From: Flemingiibacterium sp045636265
Lineage (GTDB): Bacteria; Bacillota; Clostridia; Oscillospirales; CAG-272
DNA length: 20,631 nt
NCBI GenBank assembly: GCA_045636265.1
Contig: JAZTXD010000188.1
Coordinates: 1 to 20,631, forward strand
Direction of reading: 5' to 3'
The position numbers and the translations under genes were made by a program. Shown here piece by piece: positions 1 through 6,233 of the stretch; the first letter of the stretch is position 1; the number at the start of each line of letters is the position of its first letter. The notes beneath the pieces are model-generated. The model did not search any database. It had not been told where the DNA came from and was given only the letters and a program-made list of their open reading frames with translations.

Positions 1-62
1 GACTGCTTAGAAGACAGTATTCTTCGCGCAAGCAAAGGTTCGATTCTGTTGGGGTAACTCAA
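1..62 (+). other. tRNA-like 3' half (degenerate)
   Basis: The first 60 bases resemble the 3' half of a tRNA. A possible anticodon-type stem-loop lies at about 3-17. A T-loop-like GGTTCGATTC at 37-46 follows, with only 4 of 5 plausible stem pairs, and then a GGGGTAACTCA tail. The 5' half would lie outside the window and the pairing is imperfect, so I do not call a functional tRNA. Positions 36-62 recur at 1285-1311. Confidence 0.25.
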
Positions 63-68
63 AAGTGA

Positions 69-92
69 CGAGCAGGTCTTATGACCTGCTCG
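69..92 (+). terminator. Hairpin, probable intrinsic terminator
   Basis: A perfect 10-bp stem (CGAGCAGGTC/GACCTGCTCG) with a 4-base loop is followed by a pyrimidine-rich but interrupted T stretch. It would end transcription of whatever enters from the left edge. Confidence 0.55.
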
Positions 93-199
93 TTGCCGTT
101 CCCTTTTCTTTGTTAAACTTGAACCAGCCATATCTACAATTACGGGAATCTCCGCACAAAGTGCCGAGTTATGAAAAGCTTGTGAGCGCAGCGAACATG

Positions 200-264
200 C
201 TTGTGTTAATCTCACATGATGTCGCTGGTTCAATGCCCGTAAGCAGTTGGCAACGCCAACTGCT
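200..264 (+). other. Second tRNA-like remnant plus 10-bp hairpin
   Basis: Positions 201-238 look like the anticodon arm, variable loop and T arm of a tRNA, with a TGTTAATC-like loop, ATGTC, then GCTGG TTCAATG CCCGT. The T stem is imperfect and there is no recognisable acceptor or D arm. A perfect 10-bp stem (AGCAGTTGGC/GCCAACTGCT, 3-base loop) follows at 242-264. I read this as a decayed tRNA or tRNA-derived scar. A structured non-coding RNA is the alternative. Confidence 0.25.
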
Positions 265-299
265 GGGGAGCCATATTGGGGCAACAATTTTGCACCCTA

Positions 300-340
300 A
301 CACAAAAGTCCTTGTAATTCAAGGGCTTTTCGTGTTTTTA
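300..340 (+). terminator. Intrinsic terminator
   Basis: An approximately 14-bp stem (CACAAAAGTCCTTG with CAAGGGCTTTTCGTG, one bulge) has a 5-base loop and is followed by TTTTT. It separates the left-edge remnants from the promoter of the leucine-rich-repeat gene. Confidence 0.75.
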
Positions 341-428
341 GAGGTGAAAAGTACCCATCCTTCACCATTGCACCTTTTCTGGAACCTTATGGACTTGAAC
401 CTGCAACTTTATTTTCAAACGAATAAAG

Positions 429-457
429 TTGAAAAAGTTTGAAATGTGTGTTATAAT
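429..457 (+). promoter_or_regulatory. Sigma-70-type promoter for the LRR gene
   Basis: TTGAAA at 429-434 and TATAAT at 452-457 are separated by 17 bp. Transcription should begin near 464. This excludes the upstream ATG at 429 as a start and points to the TTG at 486. Confidence 0.8.
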
Positions 458-485
458 ATCAATAATAAAAAAGGGGGAGATCTTT

Positions 486-1247
486 TTGAACAATAATTTT
501 AAAATTAAAAATGACATATTGATCAAATATATAGGAAAAGAGAAAAATGTAGTTATTCCCGGAACCATTAGGAGAATCGGTAAAGAAGCTTTTTACGAGT
601 CCTCTTTAGAAAAGGTTACAATTGAAGAAGGTGTTAAGATAATCGGGATATCTTCCTTTTGCGGTTGTGGAAATTTGACTGAAATTACTTTGCCCAATAC
701 TATTGAGGTTATTGAATACGATGCTTTTTGTGCTTGTAGTAAACTCGAAAAAATCATTTTGCCGGACAGTTTAATAAGAATTGGGAAGGCACCTTTTACG
801 ATTTGTGACCGATTAAAAGAAGTTGTTGTTGGTGAAAACAACAGAGCGGTAAAGAGTATTGGTGGGAATTTGTTTTCTAAAAATGGTAAAAAGCTTATTT
901 GGTATCAGGTTTGTTCTAAAAATATAGAATTTGTAGTTCCTGCAGGAACAGAAATAATTGGTGAAGCAGCGTTTGCTTATAATAATTACATCGAGCGAAT
1001 AGTTCTTCCCAACGGAGTGAAAAAGATATGCGGCGATGCTTTTGGGCGTTGTAAAAACTTAAAAGAAGTAATTATTCCTGCGAGTGTCGTGGAAATAGAA
1101 AATGAACTTGATGGATTAGGAACTTTCAGCCATGTTCACCCAGCGCTTCGAATGCTTGGCATTGTGCCTCCGACAATCAAAGCCCCGAAAGGTAGTTACG
1201 CTGAAAAATATGCTATCGAGCAAGAACTTCCTTTTGCTGTGATCTAA
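486..1247 (+). CDS. BspA-type leucine-rich-repeat protein
   Basis: A small protein (253 residues) built of about 23-residue LRR_5/BspA-like repeats. The recurring pattern is I-x-x-I-G-x-x-A-F-x-x-C-x-x-L-x-x-I-x-L-P, seen from about residue 24 to 225, with a gap near 110-140 where repeat spacing loosens. The C-terminus carries the APKGSYAEKYA motif that commonly ends BspA-family repeat blocks. There is no signal peptide or membrane segment, so it is probably cytoplasmic, unlike secreted adhesin relatives. The TTG start at 486 is chosen because the promoter lies at 429-457 and AAGGGGGAGA at 471-480 gives a suitable ribosome binding site; the longer frame from ATG 429 starts inside the promoter. 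It is monocistronic, with its own promoter and terminator, and AT-rich compared with the sugar genes to the right. The function is unknown; protein-protein binding is the family expectation. Confidence 0.85.
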   Translation: MNNNFKIKNDILIKYIGKEKNVVIPGTIRRIGKEAFYESSLEKVTIEEGVKIIGISSFCGCGNLTEITLPNTIEVIEYDAFCACSKLEKIILPDSLIRIGKAPFTICDRLKEVVVGENNRAVKSIGGNLFSKNGKKLIWYQVCSKNIEFVVPAGTEIIGEAAFAYNNYIERIVLPNGVKKICGDAFGRCKNLKEVIIPASVVEIENELDGLGTFSHVHPALRMLGIVPPTIKAPKGSYAEKYAIEQELPFAVI

Positions 1248-1284
1248 ATAATGATAGGTGAACTATTTGATCTTAAAATGATAT

Positions 1285-1311
1285 AGGTTCAATTTTGTTG
1301 GGTCAACTCAA
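1285..1311 (+). repeat. 27-bp repeat, second copy (first at 36-62)
   Basis: AGGTTCAATTTTGTTGGG followed by TCAACTCAA matches positions 36-62 at 23 of 27 bases. In each place the repeat is followed within about 10 bases by a strong hairpin. The two copies bracket the LRR gene in direct orientation. Confidence 0.5.
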
Positions 1312-1316
1312 GACTT

Positions 1317-1370
1317 AATAGCTTGAACTTCTTTTCAGTGAAAAGATTGTTCGGGCTATTTTGTTTTTTT
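1317..1370 (+). terminator. Intrinsic terminator after the LRR gene
   Basis: A long hairpin pairs AATAGC with GCTATT, GAAC with GTTC, and inner CTTTTC with GAAAAG. It is followed by TTGTTTTTTT at 1361-1370. Confidence 0.85.
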
Positions 1371-1402
1371 GAGGAATTTGAGAACTTCAATATATGATTT
1401 TT

Positions 1403-1439
1403 AGGCAGATAGAGAGAAAAATCTCTGTCTGCCTTTTTT
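1403..1439 (+). terminator. Second intrinsic terminator
   Basis: A 13-bp stem (AGGCAGA-T-AGAGA with TCTCT-G-TCTGCCT) is followed by six Ts. No gene lies between this and the terminator at 1317-1370, so it probably belonged to a gene since lost. Confidence 0.8.
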
Positions 1440-1580
1440 GCGTTCTGTGGCTCAAACATACGTGTCTGTCGTTTTCAACGTTTTGCACTATTATACTCTG
1501 AACGCAACAACACACTCATTGCGGCGCTTACCGTATTGGGATTGTTACTTGCCGCATGGGAGGTCGCGCTGGCATTTTAA
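1438..1580 (+). pseudogene. Possible remnant of a small membrane protein
   Basis: An open frame without a convincing start runs to TAA at 1578-1580. Its last 28 codons encode YSERNNTLIAALTVLGLL followed by LAAWEVALAF, a single hydrophobic helix typical of very small membrane proteins. No ribosome binding site or start codon is visible in frame, and the upstream part overlaps the terminator tail. It could be a decayed gene end or chance. The remaining intergenic stretch to 1787 contains only a terminator at 1658-1688. Confidence 0.25.
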
Positions 1581-1657
1581 TTCAAAACGGCACTATACAT
1601 ATTGATAACCGTTAAGAAGCAAGATAAAGTTCTCCTTTGTACTACGGTGACGAAACG

Positions 1658-1688
1658 AAGACCACCCATTCGGGTGGTCTTTTGTTTT
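1658..1688 (+). terminator. Intrinsic terminator
   Basis: A perfect 10-bp stem (AAGACCACCC/GGGTGGTCTT) with loop ATTC is followed by TTGTTTT. It is the third terminator in the 620-bp gap between the LRR and TIR genes. Confidence 0.8.
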
Positions 1689-1787
1689 GCCAAGCATCTG
1701 TAGATCCTCCAGAATAATAATTCTGTGTGCCGGATAGAGTGCCAAACGCATAAAATAAAAAAATATTACTATAATTGATTTTGGATA

Positions 1788-1817
1788 TTGACAAATGAAT
1801 ATTATCCGTAGTATAAT
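1788..1817 (+). promoter_or_regulatory. Promoter of the TIR gene
   Basis: TTGACA at 1788-1793 and TATAAT at 1812-1817 are separated by 18 bp. The expected start of transcription (about 1824) lies at or after the GGGAGG that precedes ATG 1830, so that ATG would lack a usable ribosome binding site. ATG 1866 is therefore preferred. Confidence 0.8.
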
Positions 1818-1865
1818 TGGGAGGCAGAGATGCATTTATACAATAAAGAAATTGAGGATAAAACA

Positions 1866-2738
1866 ATGAAAGTTTTTGTCAGTTGGTCCGGTGAGTTAAG
1901 TCAAAAATTTGCGGGAGCTCTTAAGGAATGGCTTGAACAATGCATACAGTCTGTTGAGGTGTTCTTTTCTTCGGAGGATATCGAAAAAGGCGATAACTGG
2001 CAGCTTAAGCTTTCGAATGAATTGCAAGACACCAATTACGGAATCGTTTGTCTGACTACTGAAAATATAGATGCTCCTTGGATTCATTTTGAAGCCGGGG
2101 CGCTTTCCAAAATGCTTGACTCAAAAGTAATGATTTTGGCAATGAACGTTAATTTCTCAGATATTAAAGGTCCGCTGAAGGCGTTCCAAGCGACAAAATT
2201 TGAGCGGGATGACATATTGAAATTACTTAAAACCATCAACAGTGTTCAGGAAAAGCCCCTCGGTGATGAAAAACTGAAAAACAGCTTCGAGGCGTTCTGG
2301 CCGCAATTTAAGGATAAGATCGATCAAATTAAAAACGAAGTAATCGACTCGGAGGATAAGAAAACCTCCAAAGTTAACGTAAGCGAAACCGTTGATGAAA
2401 TATTACAGATCGTTCGTACCCAAAGCGCTCTTTTGAACAATCCCGAAAAATTGTTGCCCGAGGAATATTTGACACACGCTTTCGGGAAAAACGGTCAGTC
2501 AAGCGGCAATGAGGAGCGGATTTTCGATGAGATATATTCGTTCACGCAATATATTTTGGTCGAATACGGTCAGAACATCCGTGAAACGCTGGCGTTTTGG
2601 GATAGTTACTACCTTATGCTCAAAAGAATAAGTTCCGAGAATCCCACGTGGCGCAGAAGATTTTCTCATTTGTTATCGCGCATCAAAAACAGGATCAAGG
2701 AAGAGGCGCCTATCATAGACGATGAACATGAAGAATGA
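1866..2738 (+). CDS. TIR-domain protein, candidate NADase effector
   Basis: A 290-residue protein. Residues 1-125 form a bacterial TIR domain: beta-A KVFVSWSGE at the N-terminus, the FFSSEDIEKGDNW box at 33-45, and PWIHFEAGAL at 71-80, where E76 is the probable catalytic glutamate of the NAD-hydrolysing TIR class. A linker rich in charged residues (150-175) leads to a helical segment (VDEILQIVRTQ, near 180) and an unassigned C-terminal helical region (230-280). The start at 1866 follows GAGG at 1854-1857; the ATG at 1830 is disfavoured by the promoter position. It is a single-gene unit with its own promoter and terminator. Many such proteins act in anti-phage immunity by depleting NAD or making cyclic ADP-ribose signals. 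Here no obvious sensor or partner gene is adjacent, so a defence role is inference from the family and the accessory setting. Confidence 0.85.
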   Translation: MKVFVSWSGELSQKFAGALKEWLEQCIQSVEVFFSSEDIEKGDNWQLKLSNELQDTNYGIVCLTTENIDAPWIHFEAGALSKMLDSKVMILAMNVNFSDIKGPLKAFQATKFERDDILKLLKTINSVQEKPLGDEKLKNSFEAFWPQFKDKIDQIKNEVIDSEDKKTSKVNVSETVDEILQIVRTQSALLNNPEKLLPEEYLTHAFGKNGQSSGNEERIFDEIYSFTQYILVEYGQNIRETLAFWDSYYLMLKRISSENPTWRRRFSHLLSRIKNRIKEEAPIIDDEHEE

Positions 2739-2779
2739 GGCATTTTTGCGCAAATAAAGACTCGAAAATGTCAGATAAA

Positions 2780-2825
2780 AACAAAAGTGAAAACCACCCG
2801 AACGGGTACCTTCAATAAAGCAGGT
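2780..2825 (-). repeat. Left arm of imperfect 46-bp inverted repeat
   Basis: Read on the minus strand this segment matches 3927-3972 (plus) at 35 of 46 bases, including ACCTGCTTTAT and CGGGTGGTTTTC blocks. The pair encloses the MITE and the XRE-family gene. Confidence 0.4.
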
Positions 2826-2842
2826 TTTACCTGCCGCAAAGC

Positions 2843-2880
2843 AAAAGGAGTACGAGTATTTTGTTCGTACTCCTTTTCAC
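2843..2880 (+). terminator. Intrinsic terminator after the TIR gene
   Basis: A perfect 13-bp stem (AAAAGGAGTACGA/TCGTACTCCTTTT) with a 9-base loop is symmetric enough to act in both directions. A smaller hairpin, GCAGGTTTTACCTGC, lies just before it at 2820-2834. Confidence 0.75.
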
Positions 2881-2941
2881 ACGTCTTGCCTGTAAGGTAT
2901 AGTGTGTTACACTTTTGGGTGTACTATCGGGCGGTAATGGA

Positions 2942-3064
2942 GCCTCCCTTGTGTAAAGGGAGGTGGCTTGCGAAGCAAGACGGAGGGATTGTAAAGAGTG
3001 AAAAATTGCTGTAAAACAATCCCTCAGCCGCCTACGGCGTCAGCTCCCTTTACACAAGGGAGCC
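2942..3064. mobile_element. MITE-like element with 21-bp terminal inverted repeats
   Basis: The terminal repeats at 2942-2962 and 3044-3064 match at 20 of 21 positions (core CCCTTGTGTAAAGGGAG). An inner pair, GAGGGATTGT at 2983-2992 and ACAATCCCTC at 3016-3025, plus two small hairpins, let the whole 123 bp fold into a cruciform. It encodes no transposase, so it would be mobilised in trans. Elements of this look are common in gut Clostridia. No clear target-site duplication is visible. Short open frames crossing it are not genes. The rest of the 2739-3159 gap holds terminators only. Confidence 0.8.
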
Positions 3065-3130
3065 TTTGGTTTGTGCGTCTCGAAAGTCTGTCTGTTTTTC
3101 CTGACAAGCACTGCTTTTGTAGACACAAAA

Positions 3131-3154
3131 GCAAAGCCCCGCACAAGGCGGGGC
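3131..3154 (-). terminator. Intrinsic terminator of the XRE gene
   Basis: On the minus strand the stem GCCCCGC/GCGGGGC (3148-3154 and 3136-3142) is followed by TTTGCTTTTG, directly after the stop codon of the regulator. Confidence 0.75.
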
Positions 3155-3159
3155 GAGGA

Positions 3160-3813
3160 TTACTTACTTTCGTTCTCTAAATAGTTTAATAAAATTTGAC
3201 CTTCTTCAAACAGAGATAATGCTTGAGTTGCTGTTTTTATGTTACTGTCCGGATATTCAAATTCAGCACTCCAATCAGCCTCTTCAATTCTCTCTAAAAA
3301 GCGTAATACCATAATTTTTCCTAATGCAGCTTTTGAATAAATATCAGTGTCGGTACAATCCTCAATGATAATTTCATAACGGCGCAAAGAATTTTCTATC
3401 ATCTCATTAAAAAATTCACTACTTGGATTTTGAGATAGATTTTCGTCAAATGCAAGTTGATATTCCGCAAAAGCCAACCACTCCAAATAATTGTAATTTT
3501 TAGGATATGCCAAGGAGGCTTCTTTTGCCCACCAATAACTGCTGTTATGATCTTGATTCGTTCTGTATTTTTGCAAGGCGGAGTTGTATTTTTTTATTGT
3601 CATGTCATTATCGGCTTCTGTTATTCCAAGCAATTCATCTGCACTAATATTGAAAAGCTTAGTGAGTGGAGCAATTAGGGAAAGGTCAGGGTTTGACAAA
3701 CCACATTCCCATTTGGAAACCGCTTGATATGACACACAAAGATACTCTGCAAGTTTTTCTTGTGTCATACCGTTTTGCCTTCGTAACGCTTTTATTCTTT
3801 CACCTATCGTCAT
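3160..3813 (-). CDS. XRE/Cro-type HTH transcriptional regulator
   Basis: A 217-residue DNA-binding protein. Residues 1-62 are a classic HTH_3 domain: TIGERIKALRRQNGMTQEKL, then YLCVSYQAVSKWECG as the recognition unit, ending SADELLGI. The remaining 150 residues are helical, with aromatic-rich WWAKEASLAYPKNYNYLEW near 95-115, resembling TPR-like C-terminal sensor domains seen in many Clostridial XRE regulators. The start at 3813 is chosen because AGGAGGTG lies 6-7 bases before it; the in-frame ATG at 3837 lies upstream of that ribosome binding site and overlaps the -10 region. It is transcribed away from the FAD-Rieske gene with 250 bp between them. The target is not evident; autoregulation or control of the divergent oxidoreductase is possible. 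Confidence 0.88.
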   Translation of the reverse strand: MTIGERIKALRRQNGMTQEKLAEYLCVSYQAVSKWECGLSNPDLSLIAPLTKLFNISADELLGITEADNDMTIKKYNSALQKYRTNQDHNSSYWWAKEASLAYPKNYNYLEWLAFAEYQLAFDENLSQNPSSEFFNEMIENSLRRYEIIIEDCTDTDIYSKAALGKIMVLRFLERIEEADWSAEFEYPDSNIKTATQALSLFEEGQILLNYLENESK

Positions 3814-3838
3814 AAAAAACACCTCCTGACTTGCCATA

Positions 3839-3867
3839 ATTATAACATATTATGTGCAGCAAAACAA
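3839..3867 (-). promoter_or_regulatory. Promoter of the XRE gene
   Basis: On the minus strand, TTGTTT (3867-3862) and TATAAT (3844-3839) are separated by 17 bp. Transcription would start close to the SD sequence, giving a short leader for the start at 3813. Confidence 0.65.
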
Positions 3868-3926
3868 TAACTTGTTTTTTGAAAAATATGCAACTTTAAG
3901 TTGAGTGTTAGAATAACAAATGGCGC

Positions 3927-3972
3927 ACCTGCTTTATCGCAGGAACGCCAACGGGTGGTTTTCGTTTTACTT
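3927..3972 (+). repeat. Right arm of imperfect 46-bp inverted repeat
   Basis: This is the partner of 2780-2825 (35 of 46 identical). It overlaps a hairpin (GGCG-c-ACCTGC with GCAGG-aa-CGCC, 3922-3949) followed by CGGGTGGTTTTCG. A further inverted pair (TATATAC at 3984-3990 and GTATATT at 4008-4014) lies in the same leader. I see no convincing promoter for the oxidoreductase here. Confidence 0.4.
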
Positions 3973-4066
3973 GTCCCACTTAATATATACGGTCACTGTT
4001 TCGCCGCGTATATTCGCTTGTCAAAGCACAAACACTAATCCTATCTCACATTCGGGAGGGAAGATT

Positions 4067-5377
4067 ATGAAATCGGTTTGGGAGCGTGATGTGCCGCGTG
4101 TGCACTTTGATGCACCGGAAACGGACCGGGACACAGATGTTCTTATTATAGGCGGCGGCATAGCAGGGCTTTTGTGCGCGCGTAAGCTTGCGGATGCCGG
4201 CGTGGATTGCATGTTGGTTGAAGCTTCAAAAATTTGCGGCGGCATTACGAGGGATACTACGGCGAAGATTACTGTCGGTCACGGTTTGCTGTATGACAAG
4301 CTGATACGGCGCTTTGGCGAGGATACGGCACGGCTTTATTTAGAGGCGCAAATTCGCGCCGGCGAGGAGTATCACAAGCTTTGCCGCGATACTCACTGCG
4401 ATTACGAGATAAGGGATTCTTACGTTTATTCTCTGTGCGACAGCGAGAAAATAGAGAAGGAGGTTTCTGCCTTAAAGCAGCTTGGTGTCGAGGCGGAATT
4501 TTCTGGGTGCCTGGAGCTTCCGTTTGATACTGCGGGGGCGGTGAGTGTGAGAAATCAGGCGCAGTTTCATCCGTTAAAGTTTCTGTATGAAACAGCAAAG
4601 GGACTTCCGATTTATGAAAACACCAAGGTTTTGGAGCTTATGCCGCAAAGGGCGCGCACTAACCGTGGAAATATCGCTTACAAAAAGCTGATTATTGCAA
4701 CGCATTTTCCGATTCTCAACAAACACGGCGGATATTTTTTGAAGCTGTATCAGTACCGTTCCTATGTTCTCGCACTTGAGGGAGCGGATAATGTGAGCGC
4801 AATGTATGTGGATGAATCGGACACGGGACTCTCATTTCGCACTTGGGAAAACCTCTTGCTGCTCGGCGGCGGAGGACACCGTACGGGCAAAAAAGGCGGC
4901 TGTTGGCAGGAGCTTGAGGAGTTTGCAAACAGGTATTACAAAAACGCGAGGGTAGTAGGCCGCTTTGCAACGCAGGACTGTATGACGTTGGACGGTATTC
5001 CGTACATCGGGCAGTATTCCAAATCCACGCCGGATGTTTATGTGGCAACCGGATTTAATAAGTGGGGGATGACAAATGCAATGGTTGCCGCCAACCTTTT
5101 ATGTGACCTTATCAAAGGTGAGTACAGTCCGTATGCACACGTTTTCTCACCGTCGAGAAGCATTATGCACCCACAGCTTGCCATTAACGCCGTGGAGTCA
5201 GTTGTGGGATTGCTCACGCCCACTGTGCCGCGCTGCCCACACCTCGGATGTGCCCTCAAATATAACAAAGCGGAGCACACCTGGGATTGTCCCTGCCACG
5301 GCTCCCGATTTGATAAAAACGGTCAGCTTATTGACAACCCTGCTACGGATGACAAAAAGAAAATGCCGCCCCGATGA
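4067..5377 (+). CDS. FAD-dependent oxidoreductase with C-terminal Rieske module
   Basis: A 436-residue flavoprotein. The N-terminal FAD-binding Rossmann motif is VLIIGGGIAGLLCARKL (residues 25-41), with E52 at the end of the second beta strand to hold the adenosine ribose. This belongs to the DAO/glycine-oxidase fold. The C-terminal 50 residues are a compact Rieske [2Fe-2S] site with ligands C390 and H392 (CPHLGC) and C408 and H411 (CPCHGS), ending in the family tail LIDNPATDD. Related Firmicute proteins have the same layout; their substrate is generally not known. ATG 4067 follows GGGAGGG at 4055-4061 with good spacing, whereas the longer frame from 3920 runs through hairpins. The stop codon sits inside a GCCGCCC/GGGCGGC stem (5365-5389) lacking a T tract. 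It is cytoplasmic, with no signal peptide. Confidence 0.9.
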   Translation: MKSVWERDVPRVHFDAPETDRDTDVLIIGGGIAGLLCARKLADAGVDCMLVEASKICGGITRDTTAKITVGHGLLYDKLIRRFGEDTARLYLEAQIRAGEEYHKLCRDTHCDYEIRDSYVYSLCDSEKIEKEVSALKQLGVEAEFSGCLELPFDTAGAVSVRNQAQFHPLKFLYETAKGLPIYENTKVLELMPQRARTNRGNIAYKKLIIATHFPILNKHGGYFLKLYQYRSYVLALEGADNVSAMYVDESDTGLSFRTWENLLLLGGGGHRTGKKGGCWQELEEFANRYYKNARVVGRFATQDCMTLDGIPYIGQYSKSTPDVYVATGFNKWGMTNAMVAANLLCDLIKGEYSPYAHVFSPSRSIMHPQLAINAVESVVGLLTPTVPRCPHLGCALKYNKAEHTWDCPCHGSRFDKNGQLIDNPATDDKKKMPPR

Positions 5378-5409
5378 CTTGTGGGCGGCTGCGGAATGGG
5401 ATACGCCGC

Positions 5410-5438
5410 TTGACACTCTGTGCCGGATGTGGTATAAT
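5410..5438 (+). promoter_or_regulatory. Consensus promoter for the nucleotidyltransferase
   Basis: TTGACA at 5410-5415 and TATAAT at 5433-5438 have exactly 17 bp between them. This shows the next gene is transcribed independently and starts at ATG 5464, not in the overlapping upstream frame. Confidence 0.85.
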
Positions 5439-5463
5439 AAATCCAATGAGGGGCGGTGGTAAT

Positions 5464-6120
5464 ATGATAGAAATTTCAGCTTGGCTTGATAAATTTTTGC
5501 AGGCGCTTCACGCTACTTTCGCAGAGCGCGTGTGGTTTGTCGGTTTGCAGGGAAGCTACAGTCGCGGTGAGGCGACGGAAAAAAGCGATATTGACCTTGT
5601 TGTGATACTTGACGAGCTGTCCGCTTCGGATGTTCGCGCCTACAGCGATATGCTTGATAAGCTTGAACACAGAGAGCTTATCTGCGGATTTCTTTCGGGT
5701 AAAAACGAGCTTCTTAACTGGGAGCCGTCAGACCTTTTTCAGTTTTACCACGATACAAAGCCGATAAAGGGGAGCCTTGATGAACTGTTGCCGCTTCTTG
5801 ACGTGGCGGCTGTTGACAGAGCTATAAAAATCGGAGTGTGCAATATTTTCCACGGCTGCGTTCACAATATGCTGTACGAAAAGAGCGAGGAAATTCTGAA
5901 AGGCCTTTATAAATCAGCATCCTTCACGGTGCAGGCTATCGCCTACAAGCAGACAGGGAAATATATCAGTGGGCAAAAAGATTTGCTCCAAGCTGTTTCT
6001 GCGGACGAAAAAACTATTGTAAACACCTTTCTCGCTCTCAAAAACGGCGGTGACGTTGATTTTGATAAAATGTCGGAAACTCTGCTTGAGTGGGCAAAGG
6101 CGTGGCTTACAAGAGTTTAA
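5464..6120 (+). CDS. Nucleotidyltransferase-domain protein
   Basis: A 218-residue protein of the pol-beta-type nucleotidyltransferase superfamily. The signature is GLQGSYSRGEATEKSDIDLVV at residues 27-47, with G30-S31 and the metal-binding pair D42/D44. The C-terminal half (about 110-218) is helical and resembles the helical partner domain of aminoglycoside adenylyltransferase-like proteins. The substrate cannot be read from sequence; it may nucleotidylylate a small molecule or a protein. ATG 5464 follows a GGGGCGGTGG ribosome binding site and the promoter at 5410-5438, so the longer frame opening at 5374 is not used. It is monocistronic, bounded by its own promoter and terminator. No toxin-antitoxin style partner (HEPN gene) is adjacent. 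Confidence 0.85.
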   Translation: MIEISAWLDKFLQALHATFAERVWFVGLQGSYSRGEATEKSDIDLVVILDELSASDVRAYSDMLDKLEHRELICGFLSGKNELLNWEPSDLFQFYHDTKPIKGSLDELLPLLDVAAVDRAIKIGVCNIFHGCVHNMLYEKSEEILKGLYKSASFTVQAIAYKQTGKYISGQKDLLQAVSADEKTIVNTFLALKNGGDVDFDKMSETLLEWAKAWLTRV

Positions 6121-6129
6121 CAGAGGGGA

Positions 6130-6156
6130 AAGCCGTCCATACGGGCGGCTTTTATT
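6130..6156 (+). terminator. Intrinsic terminator
   Basis: A 9-bp stem (AAGCCGTCC/GGGCGGCTT, one G-U) with loop ATAC is followed by TTTATTT, immediately after the nucleotidyltransferase stop. Confidence 0.8.
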
Positions 6157-6168
6157 TGTACAACGCTA

Positions 6169-6197
6169 TTGACAAGCGTTTGTAAAAATGATACAAT
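6169..6197 (+). promoter_or_regulatory. Promoter of the large glycosidase gene
   Basis: TTGACA at 6169-6174 and TACAAT at 6192-6197 are separated by 17 bp. The palindrome at 6202-6215 overlaps the expected transcription start. Confidence 0.8.
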
Positions 6198-6201
6198 AAA
6201 C

Positions 6202-6215
6202 CATGATATATCATG
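6202..6215. promoter_or_regulatory. Candidate operator, perfect 14-bp palindrome
   Basis: CATGATATATCATG lies directly downstream of the -10 box, where a bound repressor would block initiation. It is followed by AAGGAGA and the ATG at 6234. The binding protein is unknown; neither AraC protein in the window is expected to prefer a short perfect palindrome. Confidence 0.45.
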
Positions 6216-6233
6216 TAAAAAAGGAGAAATCCA

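Noticed and set aside
1..62. A true tRNA-Ser gene at the left edge
   Set aside because: Only a 3' half could be present, the T stem has a mismatch and the anticodon stem is irregular, so a functional call is not supported.
65..442. 125-residue open frame at the left edge
   Set aside because: It begins inside a terminator hairpin, crosses a second terminator and a hairpin, has no ribosome binding site, and shows no domain-like composition.
1830..1865. Longer N-terminus for the TIR protein (ATG 1830)
   Set aside because: The -10 box at 1812-1817 puts the transcript start at or beyond its ribosome binding site, and the TIR fold begins exactly at the ATG at 1866.
2787..3180. Two short plus-strand open frames over the MITE
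   Set aside because: Their sequence is the inverted-repeat element and flanking hairpins; such frames arise from the repeat and lack a ribosome binding site.
5464..6120. MNT/HEPN toxin-antitoxin pair
   Set aside because: The nucleotidyltransferase is longer than MNT antitoxins, is monocistronic, and has no HEPN gene beside it.
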